Shown here in pieces: positions 34,404 through 46,219 of a stretch of 64,000 nt of DNA. The stretch comes from Harmonia axyridis (Eukaryota > Arthropoda > Insecta > Coleoptera > Coccinellidae). Below the pieces are notes generated by a model. It made no database searches and was not told the DNA's origin. It saw only the letters and a list, made by a program, of their open reading frames with translations. Made by a program: the position numbers and the translations under genes. Numbering within the stretch: the stretch's first letter is position 1; each line of letters starts with the position of its first letter. Where the stretch lies: NCBI RefSeq assembly GCF_914767665.1, contig NC_059501.1, positions 37,920,501 through 37,984,500 of the forward strand. Direction: 5' to 3'.

Positions 34404-37258
34404 CATAGACCTAATATCAAATGGACAGGCCCTTAGAGAGAAATTCTGGCATGCCGCATATGAAAGAGAGAGATGGAGCTAGATGAGTCAACGTCAAAAT
34501 CATATGATCAAAACATTGAACTCACATTCAGAAAATCGCTAATTTTTCTCTCATTCTGAATTGAACACATAGTTAATCTGATTGATTCGATTTGTAAAAG
34601 TGTTGAACATTCTAATAAAAGGAATTAGCGGTAAGTATTCCGTGAAATCTTTATCGGATTTCAATAAGTTCATGAAACTTATTGAAAGGCCGATTTCATC
34701 TTGAAAATTAATTGAAAGCTCATGTTTTTCTAGAATCCATCTGCTATTACGAAATTCAAAGCACCAAAAGAACTAATTTTCAAATAAAATGCCTCACACT
34801 CGTGCAGCCTTCAATTGTACAGCGAGATTAGAAAAAAGCCAAAAGTTGAAATTTCATTCGTAAGTATTTATTTCTTTTAATACCCTCTGAATTCACACAT
34901 AAAGGAAATATCAGTTCACAGTTTTCCAAAGGATGCGAATTAAGGGAACAGTAGATGAAAGCTGAAGAAGAATTGATTTCAACCCTTTTTCCTTGTTGAA
35001 AATATGCAGCAACCGTTTTCATCAACATAATTTATTAATATTCATGGTACAAAAACTCTGAAAAAAGATGTTATTCCTTCAGTTTTCAGTTTCTCCAATT
35101 ATATGCCTGAGAGATTAAATTATGGAGATAAATGTCTTGAAGATAATATTGAAGGTACATTAATATTTTATTTTTTATGGATGTGAAATATCTATTTATT
35201 TTCCGTCCCTTATTTTATTCATTCATATAAATAATTATTGCAAAAGAAATTGAACAGGACCAGCCAGAGACAAAACAGCAAGAGATGGGGCAACCAGAGA
35301 CGGTACAACTGTTTATAATATCAAAATCCTCTGCTGCTGCCATGGAAGATTTTTCCCCAAGATTGAATACTAATATTAGAAATACTAGAAATTAGAAACC
35401 TGGGAATGAGGATTTCCAAGAATGGAACACTAGACGAAGTAATATCTGAGAGAAACATCCAAAGAAAACCAATAATCTCAATGTTAAATAGGATATTATC
35501 GATTAAAAACATAAATGTGAATAATAAGAAAAAATGTACTTAATAATTAGGAGCATAATAACATACAGCTCTGAAGTGAACAGCAGCTGGAAAATCTGAA
35601 AGGGACATGATACCAAATGATACAATAAGACATAGAATGGAAATAAGACATGATATTATTGATCTTAAGAACACAACAGTTGGTTTGGTACAGACAAGTC
35701 CATAAATACTTATGATACTAGGTGTGATTTAAATGATAATAATGTAAGTTCAATTCAAGAAAAACCAAATATGAAGATCAAATAGTTTGAAATTTTCAGT
35801 TTTTTAGATTGCCATACTAAATGAGGAACATATTCTGTGCCGTGGCTTAAAAATTCATCTTTAGGGAAGCTCATTCACTGAAAGGCTGAAAATGGGTATC
35901 TTAAATTGTTATTTAGTTGAAAATTACTTTTAACATATGTGAACAACAACTTATAAAATTATAATATGTATTTTTCAGGAAAAATGAATGTATCATAACT
36001 GATCCTTGGAGAGATAAGGAGAAGAAGATTCATAAATTTCAAGATTTGGAGGAGTTTAGAACTAAGAAGAGGAAGAGCTCAATCCTGATATTTTTCAATA
36101 TCCTGGATATTAAATGATTGGAAGAGTGAATATCCTCCTTAGTGGAGAGTGAGAAATCCGACTGCGAATATGTTCTTCCTCATGCGCTGATAGGCTAGAG
36201 TCGGACCATTTTTTAAATCATTTATTGTAATAATGTATTTTGAACAGCAATGAAAACTTAATGAATACAATTCTTCATAAACTTTTTTTTTTTTAATTGC
36301 CTGTGTTATCTGGAAACAATTTTTTGAAAGATTTTACTATTATCAAATTGATAAGTGACTTGAACTAAACTAGTTGGAAGTAATAGAAAATTGAAGAATG
36401 AAATGTAATAGACATAACTGCTTGTATTTAAACGCTAAAATTGTTTGTAAAAATGATTTTTCATTCTACCATCAATAATATTTGTACTTAGAATTTTGGT
36501 TGTCGAAAGCCAAAGTAATAAAATAGAACAACACAAATAGGTGATTACTAAGCAGTATACTTTCATTTTGAATCTTTAAATGGTTATATTTAAGAATTAG
36601 TCTATATTGAATTGATTATTCCAACCAAACATTTGAAAGAATGATCATCTTCACTCAATAATAACATAATATAACGATTTTTACTTAATAAAAATATATG
36701 AAAATTATTTTCATTTTAAGTTGCGATATAATAAAAAAATATATTTTTTCTACTATCTTAATAGAAAACTTCATTCTCGCCCCTAAAGAAGGAAGGAAAA
36801 ATGTTTTCCTCCCGGCAGGAGTAGAAGTACCATTTTCCTCCCTGACTGATAAAAATGACGACCTTAAAAGTAGTAGAAAAGACTATATACATACCTAAGG
36901 AAAAAATGCTTTCCTTTCTTGGTATATAAATAATAAAAATATTATTTATTATAGCTTTTTCCATAAATTCTCAAACAAAAATTAAACGTTTGATAGTCGA
37001 AAATAGATTAATATAAGAAAGATTTCAAGCAATTCTAACCCTCGTTTACATTGCTAGAATTCCAATATATCAAAATAACAATGAGTTTCATTCAAAATAA
37101 AAGAAAAATTCAAGATTTTCAAAACGTAAGTCCAATGTTTTGGTCATATGATTTTGACATTGACTCATCTAGCTGCATCTCTGTCTTTCATATTCAGCCT
37201 GACGCGAACTCTTCGTGAAAGTCTCGTTAGGGCCTGTCCATGTGATATAAGGTCTATG
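34404..37258 (+). mobile_element. P-element-like transposon remnant in the 5' LTR
   Basis: The ends CATAGACCTAATATCAAATG and (inverted) CATAGACCTTATATCACATG start long imperfect inverted repeats of over 110 bp. The flanks carry the 8-bp duplication CTTATCAG (34396-34403 and 37259-37266). An 8-bp duplication and CA...TG ends fit the P superfamily. Inside, 34790-34857 encodes MPHTRAAFNCTARLEKSQKL followed by KFHS and a GTAAGT donor. After an intron (acceptor TTCACAG) comes a SFPKDA-like continuation, which matches the start of a THAP zinc-finger domain, the DNA-binding domain of P-type transposases. The rest is degenerate, with no intact catalytic region. Confidence 0.78.
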
Positions 37259-37266
37259 CTTATCAG

Positions 37267-37320
37267 TCATTTGTGAATATCATTTAAAAACCTGAAGAAA
37301 TCTCGCTCGACAACGTTACA
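37267..37320 (+). repeat. 5' LTR, right part
   Basis: The final 54 bp of the LTR (TCATTTGTGAATATC...GTTACA) follows the second copy of the P-like element's target duplication. It is identical to the corresponding end of the 3' LTR except near the TCAT/TCATATG junction. Confidence 0.88.
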
Positions 37321-37338
37321 TGGTGTCAGGTGTAAAAC
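37321..37338 (+). promoter_or_regulatory. Primer-binding site of the LTR element
   Basis: TGGTGTCAGGTGTAAAAC lies directly after the LTR end. It starts with TGG, complementary to a tRNA CCA end, as expected for minus-strand priming. Which tRNA it matches was not determined. A duplicate is at 41054-41071. Confidence 0.7.
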
Positions 37339-37382
37339 ACGATAAATTCATAAAACGTATTCAAGAAATTATTCATTTGAAA

Positions 37383-38261
37383 ATGGAGGGTTTGAGAACT
37401 CCAACTACAATGGATTTTTCTGGAAACATTTCAAAGAATTGGTCCACGTGGATACAAAAATTTAACCTGTACATGAAAGCATCAGGAAAAGACAAAGAAG
37501 AGGATGAAAGTGTAAAAGTTGCGATATTTTTGCATTTAATTGGCGACGAGGGTATTGAAATCTATAATACATTCAAGCTAAGAAGTTCAGCGAAATTAGC
37601 AGATGTTATAGACAAATTCAAGAAATATTGTGAACCTAAAAAGAATTTGATTTACGAGAGATACAAATTCTTAAGCTGGAATCAAAAAGAGGGACAATCG
37701 TTGACGCAATATATATTAGAATTGAAAACCAAGGTAGCAACGTGCGAATATGAAAAGGACATGGAAATGGTGAGAGACAAGCTGATAATGGGGATTTGTG
37801 ACAACCACCTTCGGGAAAAATTACTACAAATTGAAGATTTGACCATGGCAAAAGCAGAAGAAATTTGCCAAATTTTCGAGACAAGTCGCAAGCAGACAAC
37901 GGAAATGGGCAATAAAGGAATGGAAACGGCAATGGATGCAATCCAGGAATATTCACGGAAAAATCGAGGAAACTTTGAGCGGAATAAGATAAGTAACTCA
38001 AATTTTAATAAAAAGAATCAGGTCCATTTCATTTGTAAAAGATGCAATTTGAATCATGAAAAAAATAAATGTCCAGCATATGGTAAAATATGTTGGTTTT
38101 GCATGAAAATGAATCACTTTGAAATTGGTTGTATAAAAAAGAAGTTCCTTAAATCCAAGAAAAGAGAGGTTAATGAAATAAATGAAGAATTCATAGATTC
38201 CGATTCTAGTGATAATTTTTCGCTTGAAACTGTAAATATAGTAGAGACATATAGAGAGATA
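37383..38261 (+). pseudogene. gag, copy A (3' end cut by a LINE)
   Basis: This is the structural nucleocapsid-type protein of the gypsy element, about 296 codons if closed at the original stop near 50670. The likely start is the Met at 37383; the frame is also open upstream to an ATG overlapping the LTR end. The N-terminal half is a capsid-like helical region (FSGNISKNWSTWIQKFNLYM, then a segment containing WNQKEGQSLTQYILELK). The C-terminal part has two zinc knuckles: CKRCNLNHEKNKC and CWFCMKMNHFEIGC (CxxCx4Hx4C). The frame is intact until the LINE insertion adds foreign codons (ERRERN, stop). The sequence equals gag copy B over its whole length. Confidence 0.85.
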
Positions 38262-40443
38262 GAGAGAAGAGAGAGAAATTAAATTTATTGATAAATCAAA
38301 TGGCTATCGACCACAGTCTTCCAGCCAGTTGCATACATTTTTATATTACATATTATTAATAAGTATTAAAAAAAAAAATAAAAATAAACATCATCCTAGT
38401 GATTCCAAGTGTTCGAAAAGTGGCAAAGCTGGTAACTTTGCCTTTGGTGTAGTTGCTCTACTGTAATGTTGTATCAATGGCTCCATCATGTTGATATTAT
38501 TTTGGTTATTGATGAATTTTTTACTTAGTTTTTGCATTCTTTCCAGTATTGGTTCTATTCCCGTTGTCTGATATAAAAGCTGATTGGATGGATTGTGCAG
38601 GGGGTTGTTGGGATGTCTCATTTTTGTAATCTTACGTAAGCAAGTTCTTTCAGCTACCTCAATTGCATTCAGAGCTGTTTTTGTCGAATTTGAGAAGATT
38701 ATATGTCCATAGTCCAATAAAGGTCTGCATATCATTTTATATATGGTACTAGCTGTTTTAATACTGATTCCTTTGTTTTTATATGTAAGAGATCTAAAAT
38801 GCCCAGCTCGTGTTATGGCTTTTTTCTTTTGAAGTTTCAAGTGTGCTTTGAAGTTCAACTTGTTATCAATCTTTATGCCTAGGTATTTGCATGAATCTGT
38901 TGGAGTTATTGTGTCACTTCCGAGTTTTATATTAGGAGAGTTGGCATTGATTTTATGGTTAAAAATGACGAGTTTTGATTTCCTTGGGTTAGGTTGTATT
39001 CTCCAACGTCTCATCCATGCCACTGTTATATCCGCCAACTTCTGTAGACCTTTCATACACTCTTTCAGTGTTTTATGGTGGGATATTAGAGTTGTGTCAT
39101 CAGCAAATTGGAGAACATACTGTAGACTGTTGATGTCCTGGTTTCTGAAATCAGATTGTCTGTACAAGTCACTGCAGAACAAATTGTAAAGTAGAGGAGA
39201 GAGTGGTGAGCCTTGTGGTAGTCCTTGTGCTGTTGTAAATTTTTCTGAGGTTTCACCTTTGACCCGGACTTGTAATTTTCTGTCTAGAAGGAAATTGTTT
39301 ATAATTTTTATCAAATAAATGGGACACTTTAGATGGAAAATTTTGGAGATAAGACCGGCGTGCCAGACACTGTCGAAAGCTTTCTGAATGTCCATAAATA
39401 TAGCAGCTGTTTTATTTCCCATTTTTCTATTGCATTGAACATTTGAAGTGAGTATAGTTAAAGGGTGCACAGTCGATGTCTTCTTTTTGAACCCGAATTG
39501 ACATGGTGGTATATATTTTCCTATCTCATTGCATATTCTCTCTGCCAATATTTTTTCAAAATTTTTTCCCAATGTAGGTAGAAGTGTAATAGGCCTGTAG
39601 TTCTCCATGTTAGAATTATCTGTATTTGCCTTGGGGATGGTAATCAAAATGCCTTTTTTCCATTCACTTGGAAAAAGGGAATGAGAGAGACAATAATTAT
39701 AAATTTTGATTATAATATCGTGAACTAAAGGGTCTAGGTTCCTCAGTATTTTTCTTGGAATGTTGTCATAGCCAGGTGTTGTGTTCTTACCATGGTTGAG
39801 TGCCGTATAGTATTCTTCTTCTAGGATAGGTTCAAATGTTATCTCTGATGGAATCTGGGGTAGTTCATTTTTGTACCAATTCTCTATTTGCTTCCTATGC
39901 TCCTCATTGAATTCTTTGTTTGCGGATTTTTTAAACAGCTTTTCAAAATGTTTTGCGAAAGCATCAGCAATATCTTTATCCTTAATGAGAGATTCACCAT
40001 TGACTTGTATTGGATTTGAAAGTTGATGGGTTGTGTACTTTGCAAGTTTTTTAATTGTTCTCCAGTATGTCCTGCCTTTTTGATCCTCGATTTCTTTGCA
40101 AGCCTCTAGATATTTATTGGATCTGTATTGCAAGATCATGTCATGAATATCCCTATTCAATTTGTTGAATTTTCGTTTTAAACTTGGATCTTGGTTAGTC
40201 TGGTATTCACGAAACAATTGTTTTTTTGTTCTTATCAACTTTATGATGTAGGGAGGAAGGGTTTGGCTGAAGTACCGTTTTTTGAGAGTCGGTGTTTCCT
40301 CTGTTATTATTCTTGATAGAGTGTTGTGGAAAAAAGTTATGTACTCAGGGGTCATTTCAATTTGTGGTTCAATCACTTCAAGCATTCTTTTATTCACTTC
40401 TTTAATATTGCATTTTTCATAAAGTAATTTGGTCTCTTGAGTG
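38262..40443 (-). mobile_element. Jockey-type LINE, copy A (5' part missing at duplication junction)
   Basis: This is the same insertion as 46348-50649, seen in the first unit of the segmental duplication. The left flank carries ATAGAGAGATA (38251-38261). The element stops at 40443, not at a normal LINE truncation but where the sequence jumps back to the P-like element (shared AGTG). Over 2182 bp it appears identical to 46348-48529. Confidence 0.88.
38391..40443 (-). pseudogene. LINE ORF2 copy A: reverse transcriptase without endonuclease
   Basis: The frame contains the RT domain (YRPITLLPTLGKNFEKILAE, TAQGLPQGSPLSPLLYNLF, LQFADDTTLISH catalytic box) and the C-terminal thumb region ending PALPLFEHLESLG. 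The N-terminal endonuclease present in the other copy is replaced by P-like element sequence (first 17 codons upstream of about 40443). Residues shared with the other copy are identical as far as can be seen, pointing to very recent duplication or assembly duplication. Confidence 0.88.
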
Positions 40444-41053
40444 AACAGCAGCTGGAAAATCTGAAAGGGACATGATACCAAATGATACAATAAGACATAG
40501 AATGGAAATAAGACATGATATTATTGATCTTAAGAACACAACAGTTGGTTTGGTACAGACAAGTCCATAAATACTTATGATACTAGGTGTGATTTAAATG
40601 ATAATAATGTAAGTTCAATTCAAGAAAAACCAAATATGAAGATCAAATAGTTTGAAATTTTCAGTTTTTTAGATTGCCATACTAAATGAGGAACATATTC
40701 TGTGCCGTGGCTTAAAAATTCATCTTTAGGGAAGCTCATTCACTGAAAGGCTGAAAATGGGTATCTTAAATTGTTATTTAGTTGAAAATTACTTTTAACA
40801 TATGTGAACAACAACTTATAAAATTATAATATGTATTTTTCAGGAAAAATGAATGTATCATAACTGATCCTTGGAGAGATAAGGAGAAGAAGATTCATAA
40901 ATTTCAAGATTTGGAGGAGTTCATATTCAGCCTGACGCGAACTCTTCGTGAAAGTCTCGTTAGGGCCTGTCCATGTGATATAAGGTCTATGCTTATCAGT
41001 CATTTGTGAATATCATTTAAAAACCTGAAGAAATCTCGCTCGACAACGTTACA
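40440..41053 (+). repeat. Duplicated P-like element end plus LTR end (unit 2)
   Basis: 40440-40921 repeats 35575-36056, and 40922-41053 repeats 37189-37320; the intervening 1132 bp (36057-37188) are missing here. It includes the P-like right terminus (to 40991), its target duplication (40992-40999) and the last 54 bp of the LTR. The deletion junction shares only TT. Confidence 0.88.
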
Positions 41054-41974
41054 TGGTGTCAGGTGTAAAACACGATAAATTCATAAAACGTATTCAAGAA
41101 ATTATTCATTTGAAAATGGAGGGTTTGAGAACTCCAACTACAATGGATTTTTCTGGAAACATTTCAAAGAATTGGTCCACGTGGATACAAAAATTTAACC
41201 TGTACATGAAAGCATCAGGAAAAGACAAAGAAGAGGATGAAAGTGTAAAAGTTGCGATATTTTTGCATTTAATTGGCGACGAGGGTATTGAAATCTATAA
41301 TACATTCAAGCTAAGAAGTTCAGCGAAATTAGCAGATGTTATAGACAAATTCAAGAAATATTGTGAACCTAAAAAGAATTTGATTTACGAGAGATACAAA
41401 TTCTTAAGCTGGAATCAAAAAGAGGGACAATCGTTGACGCAATATATATTAGAATTGAAAACCAAGGTAGCAACGTGCGAATATGAAAAGGACATGGAAA
41501 TGGTGAGAGACAAGCTGATAATGGGGATTTGTGACAACCACCTTCGGGAAAAATTACTACAAATTGAAGATTTGACCATGGCAAAAGCAGAAGAAATTTG
41601 CCAAATTTTCGAGACAAGTCGCAAGCAGACAACGGAAATGGGCAATAAAGGAATGGAAACGGCAATGGATGCAATCCAGGAATATTCACGGAAAAATCGA
41701 GGAAACTTTGAGCGGAATAAGATAAGTAACTCAAATTTTAATAAAAAGAATCAGGTCCATTTCATTTGTAAAAGATGCAATTTGAATCATGAAAAAAATA
41801 AATGTCCAGCATATGGTAAAATATGTTGGTTTTGCATGAAAATGAATCACTTTGAAATTGGTTGTATAAAAAAGAAGTTCCTTAAATCCAAGAAAAGAGA
41901 GGTTAATGAAATAAATGAAGAATTCATAGATTCCGATTCTAGTGATAATTTTTCGCTTGAAACTGTAAATATAG
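41054..41974 (+). pseudogene. PBS and gag, copy B (interrupted by 18S-LINE insertion)
   Basis: This copy is identical to 37321-38241 in sequence and translation (both zinc knuckles present), then is broken after ETVNI by the inserted 18S rRNA fragment. The apparent 474-codon ORF that continues to 42477 is an accidental read-through across rRNA and LINE sequence, not a fusion protein. Confidence 0.88.
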
Positions 41975-42362
41975 GTGCATGGCCGTTCTTAGTTGGTGGA
42001 GCGATTTGTCTGGTTAATTCCGATAACGAACGAGACTCTAGCCTGCTAACTAGGCGTATTAGACATCCTCAAAGGCCCCCGGCTTCGGTCGGTGGGTTTT
42101 TACTGTCTGCGTACATTATATTCTTCTTAGAGGGACAGGCGGCTTCTAGCCGCACGAGATTGAGCAATAACAGGTCTGTGATGCCCTTAGATGTTCTGGG
42201 CCGCACGCGCGCTACACTGAAGGAATCAGCGTGTCTTCCCTGTCCGAGAGGACCGGGTAACCCGTTGAACCTCCTTCGTGCTAGGGATTGGGGCTTGCAA
42301 TTGTTCCCCATGAACGAGGAATTCCCAGTAAGCGCGAGTCATAAGCTCGCGTTGATTACGTC
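41975..42362 (+). rRNA. 18S rRNA fragment (3' third, about 388 bp) fused to a LINE
   Basis: The sequence is unmistakably nuclear small-subunit rRNA: GTGCATGGCCGTTCTTAGTT at the start, then GATAACGAACGAGACTCTAG, CAATAACAGGTCTGTGATGC, GGCCGCACGCGCGCTACACT, and ending GCGTTGATTACGTC. It is in sense orientation. The normal 18S continuation after GATTACGTC (CCTGCCC...) is absent and is replaced by AGCTAATTCAAA and the LINE ORF1 start. The upstream end abuts gag at TATAG. It is a fragment and cannot be functional rRNA. Confidence 0.95.
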
Positions 42363-42374
42363 AGCTAATTCAAA

Positions 42375-43379
42375 ATGGCGACAAATGAAAGTGATACGGA
42401 TACTAGCTCCCAAAAGGACGGTGAAAATAGTGATAATAAATGTCATTATTGTGTTAGAAAAGTTAAAGAAAGTGTAAAATGTGGCAAATGCGACAACAAT
42501 TTCCACAAATCTTGCATGCTACGTGCCGCAAACCAAGAAAATGCAACATGTAAACATGAGATGGTCGAACCGAATACGGCGATAAAAATGCTTGAAATGG
42601 AAAATACACTTCTCAAAAGGCTTCTACAGGAGATGACAGAGAAAAATCAGGTATTGATGGAAAACAACTCCCTTCTAAGAGGAAAAATAACACAAATGGA
42701 GAACCAAAACATTCATAAAAAATCATATGCACAGATAACAGATAACCAAAATAACCCAGTTAATATCATAAACAAAACAAATCCCATAACCAAACCTATG
42801 ATGAGACCACAGAAGGAAAATAAAACGGACAATCAGAATACAGATCCTTCAAAAGTATTTCAATCAACCTCTGTGAATAAACAACTTAACCTTAAAACGA
42901 AGAATGTAAACACTCAGAATCAAGAAACGATAAATAAACAAATGGAACATGAGCTCACAAATATAAATGATGTGAACGGATTTAAAGAAGTCAAATATAA
43001 AGTTAATAAAAGACATAAAGTTAAAACAGGGACTGGAATAAATAATAATACAACATTCAAATCATCCAAATTGAATGAAGACAAAAAAGCCTGGCTGTTT
43101 ATATCAAGAATACATAAAGATGTTACAGAGACAGATATAATCAAATTTATCGCCAATAAAGGAAAAGTACAAGAGAATAAAATATCAGTGAAAATATTGA
43201 ACTTGAGGAATAATGAAAACATACATTATAACAGCATCATGTTAGGTGTCCCTTTTGAAATGAAAGATATTGCATATGAAAACGATTTCTGGCCAACTGG
43301 AATAAAATACACAAGATTTGATTTCAAAAGGGGACAACATTTTTTAGACAAAAGACCCCCCATAAACAATCAACTGTAA
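42375..43379 (+). CDS. LINE ORF1 protein with PHD-like zinc finger
   Basis: This 334-residue protein probably binds the element RNA. The N-terminus has a Cys/His cluster, CHYCVRKVKESVKCGKCDNN followed by FHKSCMLRAA and CKHEM, in the spacing of a PHD/RING-like finger (C-x2-C, C-x2-C, H-x2-C). A coiled-coil-like stretch follows (MLEMENTLLKRLLQEMTEKN), then an Asn/Lys/Thr-rich linker, then a region with KAWLFISRIHKDVTETDIIK, resembling an RNA-binding (RRM-like) fold of LINE ORF1 proteins. The start ATG lies 12 bp from the 18S junction, so there is virtually no 5' UTR. Fully open, suggesting a young insertion. Confidence 0.85.
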   Translation: MATNESDTDTSSQKDGENSDNKCHYCVRKVKESVKCGKCDNNFHKSCMLRAANQENATCKHEMVEPNTAIKMLEMENTLLKRLLQEMTEKNQVLMENNSLLRGKITQMENQNIHKKSYAQITDNQNNPVNIINKTNPITKPMMRPQKENKTDNQNTDPSKVFQSTSVNKQLNLKTKNVNTQNQETINKQMEHELTNINDVNGFKEVKYKVNKRHKVKTGTGINNNTTFKSSKLNEDKKAWLFISRIHKDVTETDIIKFIANKGKVQENKISVKILNLRNNENIHYNSIMLGVPFEMKDIAYENDFWPTGIKYTRFDFKRGQHFLDKRPPINNQL

Positions 43380-43381
43380 AT

Positions 43382-46219
43382 GATCAGAAAAAACAAAACA
43401 ATCAATATAAAATCACAATCTTTCATCAAAATATAAGATCAATTGGAAATGCAACAGAAAAACTAGAAAAACTAACAGACGAAAATCCAGATATAAAAAT
43501 AGTATGCATCTCGGAACATTGGAAAACGGAAAAACAAATCATGCATCACACCATAAAAAACTTCACTTTAACAGCTAAATATTGTAGACCACTAGGAGAA
43601 CATGGAGGAACTGCAATATTTGTCAGAAATGACATAGATTCATGGGAAAGACAAGATATAGGGAAAATATCAAAAATAAAACAATTTGAGTGTGCTGCCA
43701 TAGAGTACCACTTAGACCACAAAAAATGGATATGTCTTGCTGTATATAATGATGGAAATACAGAACAAATTACAACACAGTTAACACCTATTTTAGAAAA
43801 ACTCACAAAGGAAAACTATGAAATAATAATAACAGGAGATTTCAACATCAATATGCTACAAGAAAACAAAACAAAAAGAGATTGGACGAACTTCCTAAAA
43901 ACCTTCGGAATCGAGCAAACAATATTTGAACCTACAAGAATAACCCACTCAACATCAACATGCTTAGATGGTATTTATGTCAAAGTAAACTCTCCTTATA
44001 GCACAGAGATATTACAAACTCATATATCAGATCACCTCGCACAAAAAATATCTTTTTCACTCAATAAAACTATCAATTATACTCACATAAGAGCGTTATC
44101 TAAAAAAAACCTCAACGATTTAAAAAAATCATTATCCCAACAGAACTGGTCATCAGTTTATGAGTGTGATCAAAAAAACATTAATGAACAGTTTAATATA
44201 TTCCATAATATTTATCTTGAACACTTCAATAACAGCTGTCCTCTCATAAAAATTCCAATAAAATCTAAAAAGCACAAACCAAAACACAACAATATTGAAA
44301 TTCAACAAACAAAACATGAGTTAGATATATTATTTATACTGAGCACTAAAAATAAAAAATTCTGGAATAAATACATAATAACAAAACAAAAATATGATAA
44401 ACTGCTCACCAAAAACAAAACTGACAACTTCGGAAAACTCATAGAAAATTCAGACAATAAAAATAAAACAATCTGGTCCATTGTAAATTCTCTACATAAA
44501 AACAATTATGATACCCAAATTCCTAGGAAACGAAACATGGAAAATTTAGCAAATGAATTTAATGAATACATCTTACATGCTGCTACTAACCTTACTAAAA
44601 ACATAAACCAGAAAAAAAGGCCAATGACATACACCAAAGCACAACATATATTTACAACACAAAAAATTAATGAACAAAATATAATGGATATTATCAAAAA
44701 GTTGAAAAATAAAACCTCAAGTGGAATAGATGAAATCTCAAACAAAACAATTAAACATACCAAAGAGGAAATAATTCAGGTAATAACATATATCATTAAT
44801 AACTCTATCACAGAAGGATATTTCCCATCAAAACTTAAAACAGCAGAAATACGACCGAAATTCAAAACTGGTGACCCTGAAGATTATGGAAATTACAGGC
44901 CCATTAGCATAATCTCATCATTTGCAAAATTATTCGAACAGGCATTCTGCCAGCAAATAATGGAATTCTTCATATCAAAAAGACTACTTGGCTCAAACCA
45001 ACATGGATGCTTGAAAGGAAAATCAACACAAACAGCAATATTCCAATTTATAAAAAGAATTATGGAAGCCTTCGAAGATTGTGAACTGGCACTAGGAATA
45101 TTTCTGGACCTGTCCAAAGCATATGATTGTCTTGACCCAGAAATCCTCTACCAAAAACTTGAACACTATGGAATACAGGGAAACGCATTAAGATGGATTA
45201 AATCCTATTTCTATGGACGTACGCAGCAGGTTAAAATTCGGATAAATGGATCAGACATAAAATCAGAAGAACGGCAAATCAAGATGGGGATACCACAAGG
45301 CAGCGTAGCAGGGACAGTAATGTTTCTCATTTATATTAACGACTTTGGTCATATTTCTCTGATCGAGGACCGAACAGAAATAACAAATGTTCACTATGTA
45401 GATGATACAAACCTTCTAACAGTACAACCATTATGGCCTGATCTCAGGAGTATAACTGAAAAAATAATGCACTACACTGAAGAATGGTTAGAGAATAACA
45501 ACTTAATACTCAACAAAACGAAAACCAAGATGATATTATTCCATCCAATACACTCTAATATAGAAAATCCTAGAAAAATCAACATAAACAAACAAGAATT
45601 CAAGATATCAGAACACACAAAATTTCTTGGTATATACATTGATGGTGATATGAAATGGAAAACACATATAGCAAACTTAGAAGACAAAATTGCATCATCA
45701 TTGTATGCTTTCAGAGTAACAGCTAAATATCTAAATCCTGAAGTAACGAAAACTGTATACTATGCAATGATAGAATCAAAATTGAGATATGGACTGATAT
45801 TTTACGGATCTGGAAACATACAATCCCTTTTCAGACTCCAAAAAAAAGCTGTGAGGTTAATATGCAGCTTGAATTACAACCAATCATGCAGAGGATTTTT
45901 CCGGCAGAAAAGGATATTGACATTATATGGCTTATACATACAAGAATGCATTCTGTTTATACATAAGAATAATGAATTATTTGAACAATACAAGAATCTG
46001 AAGGAAAGATATGAAACTAGAACACAGAATTATAACTATCCCAAATATAGACTAACAACAACCCAACAACAAGCAGAATACAGATGTCTACTATTATACA
46101 ATCATCTACCAAATGAAACAAAGAACATCACAAACTACAAAATATTTAAGAAGAAAATATTCTCGATGTTGATGGATATGGAACCCTATTGCCTACAAGA
46201 TTATTTAGGAAATAACTAG
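43382..46219 (+). CDS. LINE ORF2: APE endonuclease and reverse transcriptase
   Basis: The replication enzyme for target-primed reverse transcription. The frame is open from upstream of the first Met at 43541; the endonuclease N-terminus lies in that Met-less part (FHQNIRSIG, then VCISEHW with the metal-binding Glu). It continues with GEHGGTAIFVR, ITGDFNINML and ISDHLAQ (APE motifs). The RT domain has YRPISIISSFAKLFEQAF, LGIFLDLSKAYDCLD, KMGIPQGSVAGTVMFLIYIN and the catalytic VHYVDDTNLL. The C-terminal thumb reads KFLGIYIDGDMKWKTHIANL and ends DMEPYCLQDYLGNN. It overlaps ORF1 out of frame with no obvious ATG, implying re-initiation or a frameshift. The APE domain and PHD-type ORF1 place it in the Jockey/CR1 group; finer clade is not assigned. 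No disabling mutation was seen. Confidence 0.88.
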   Translation, partial: DQKKQNNQYKITIFHQNIRSIGNATEKLEKLTDENPDIKIVCISEHWKTEKQIMHHTIKNFTLTAKYCRPLGEHGGTAIFVRNDIDSWERQDIGKISKIKQFECAAIEYHLDHKKWICLAVYNDGNTEQITTQLTPILEKLTKENYEIIITGDFNINMLQENKTKRDWTNFLKTFGIEQTIFEPTRITHSTSTCLDGIYVKVNSPYSTEILQTHISDHLAQKISFSLNKTINYTHIRALSKKNLNDLKKSLSQQNWSSVYECDQKNINEQFNIFHNIYLEHFNNSCPLIKIPIKSKKHKPKHNNIEIQQTKHELDILFILSTKNKKFWNKYIITKQKYDKLLTKNKTDNFGKLIENSDNKNKTIWSIVNSLHKNNYDTQIPRKRNMENLANEFNEYILHAATNLTKNINQKKRPMTYTKAQHIFTTQKINEQNIMDIIKKLKNKTSSGIDEISNKTIKHTKEEIIQVITYIINNSITEGYFPSKLKTAEIRPKFKTGDPEDYGNYRPISIISSFAKLFEQAFCQQIMEFFISKRLLGSNQHGCLKGKSTQTAIFQFIKRIMEAFEDCELALGIFLDLSKAYDCLDPEILYQKLEHYGIQGNALRWIKSYFYGRTQQVKIRINGSDIKSEERQIKMGIPQGSVAGTVMFLIYINDFGHISLIEDRTEITNVHYVDDTNLLTVQPLWPDLRSITEKIMHYTEEWLENNNLILNKTKTKMILFHPIHSNIENPRKININKQEFKISEHTKFLGIYIDGDMKWKTHIANLEDKIASSLYAFRVTAKYLNPEVTKTVYYAMIESKLRYGLIFYGSGNIQSLFRLQKKAVRLICSLNYNQSCRGFFRQKRILTLYGLYIQECILFIHKNNELFEQYKNLKERYETRTQNYNYPKYRLTTTQQQAEYRCLLLYNHLPNETKNITNYKIFKKKIFSMLMDMEPYCLQDYLGNN

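Noticed and set aside
37636..38001. Minus-strand 121-codon ORF repeated at 41369-41734
   Set aside because: It is the antisense shadow of gag, duplicated with it.
38848..39189. 113-codon plus-strand ORF, also at 46934-47275
   Set aside because: It is a shadow of the Jockey-type LINE reverse transcriptase on the opposite strand.
42069..42311. 80-codon minus-strand ORF with a plausible-looking protein
   Set aside because: It is antisense to conserved 18S rRNA; such ORFs appear in many genomes as artefacts.
41053..42477. 474-codon ORF that begins as gag and continues with an Arg/Ser/Pro-rich tail
   Set aside because: The tail is 18S rRNA and the start of the LINE read by chance in the gag frame; it is not a gag fusion gene.
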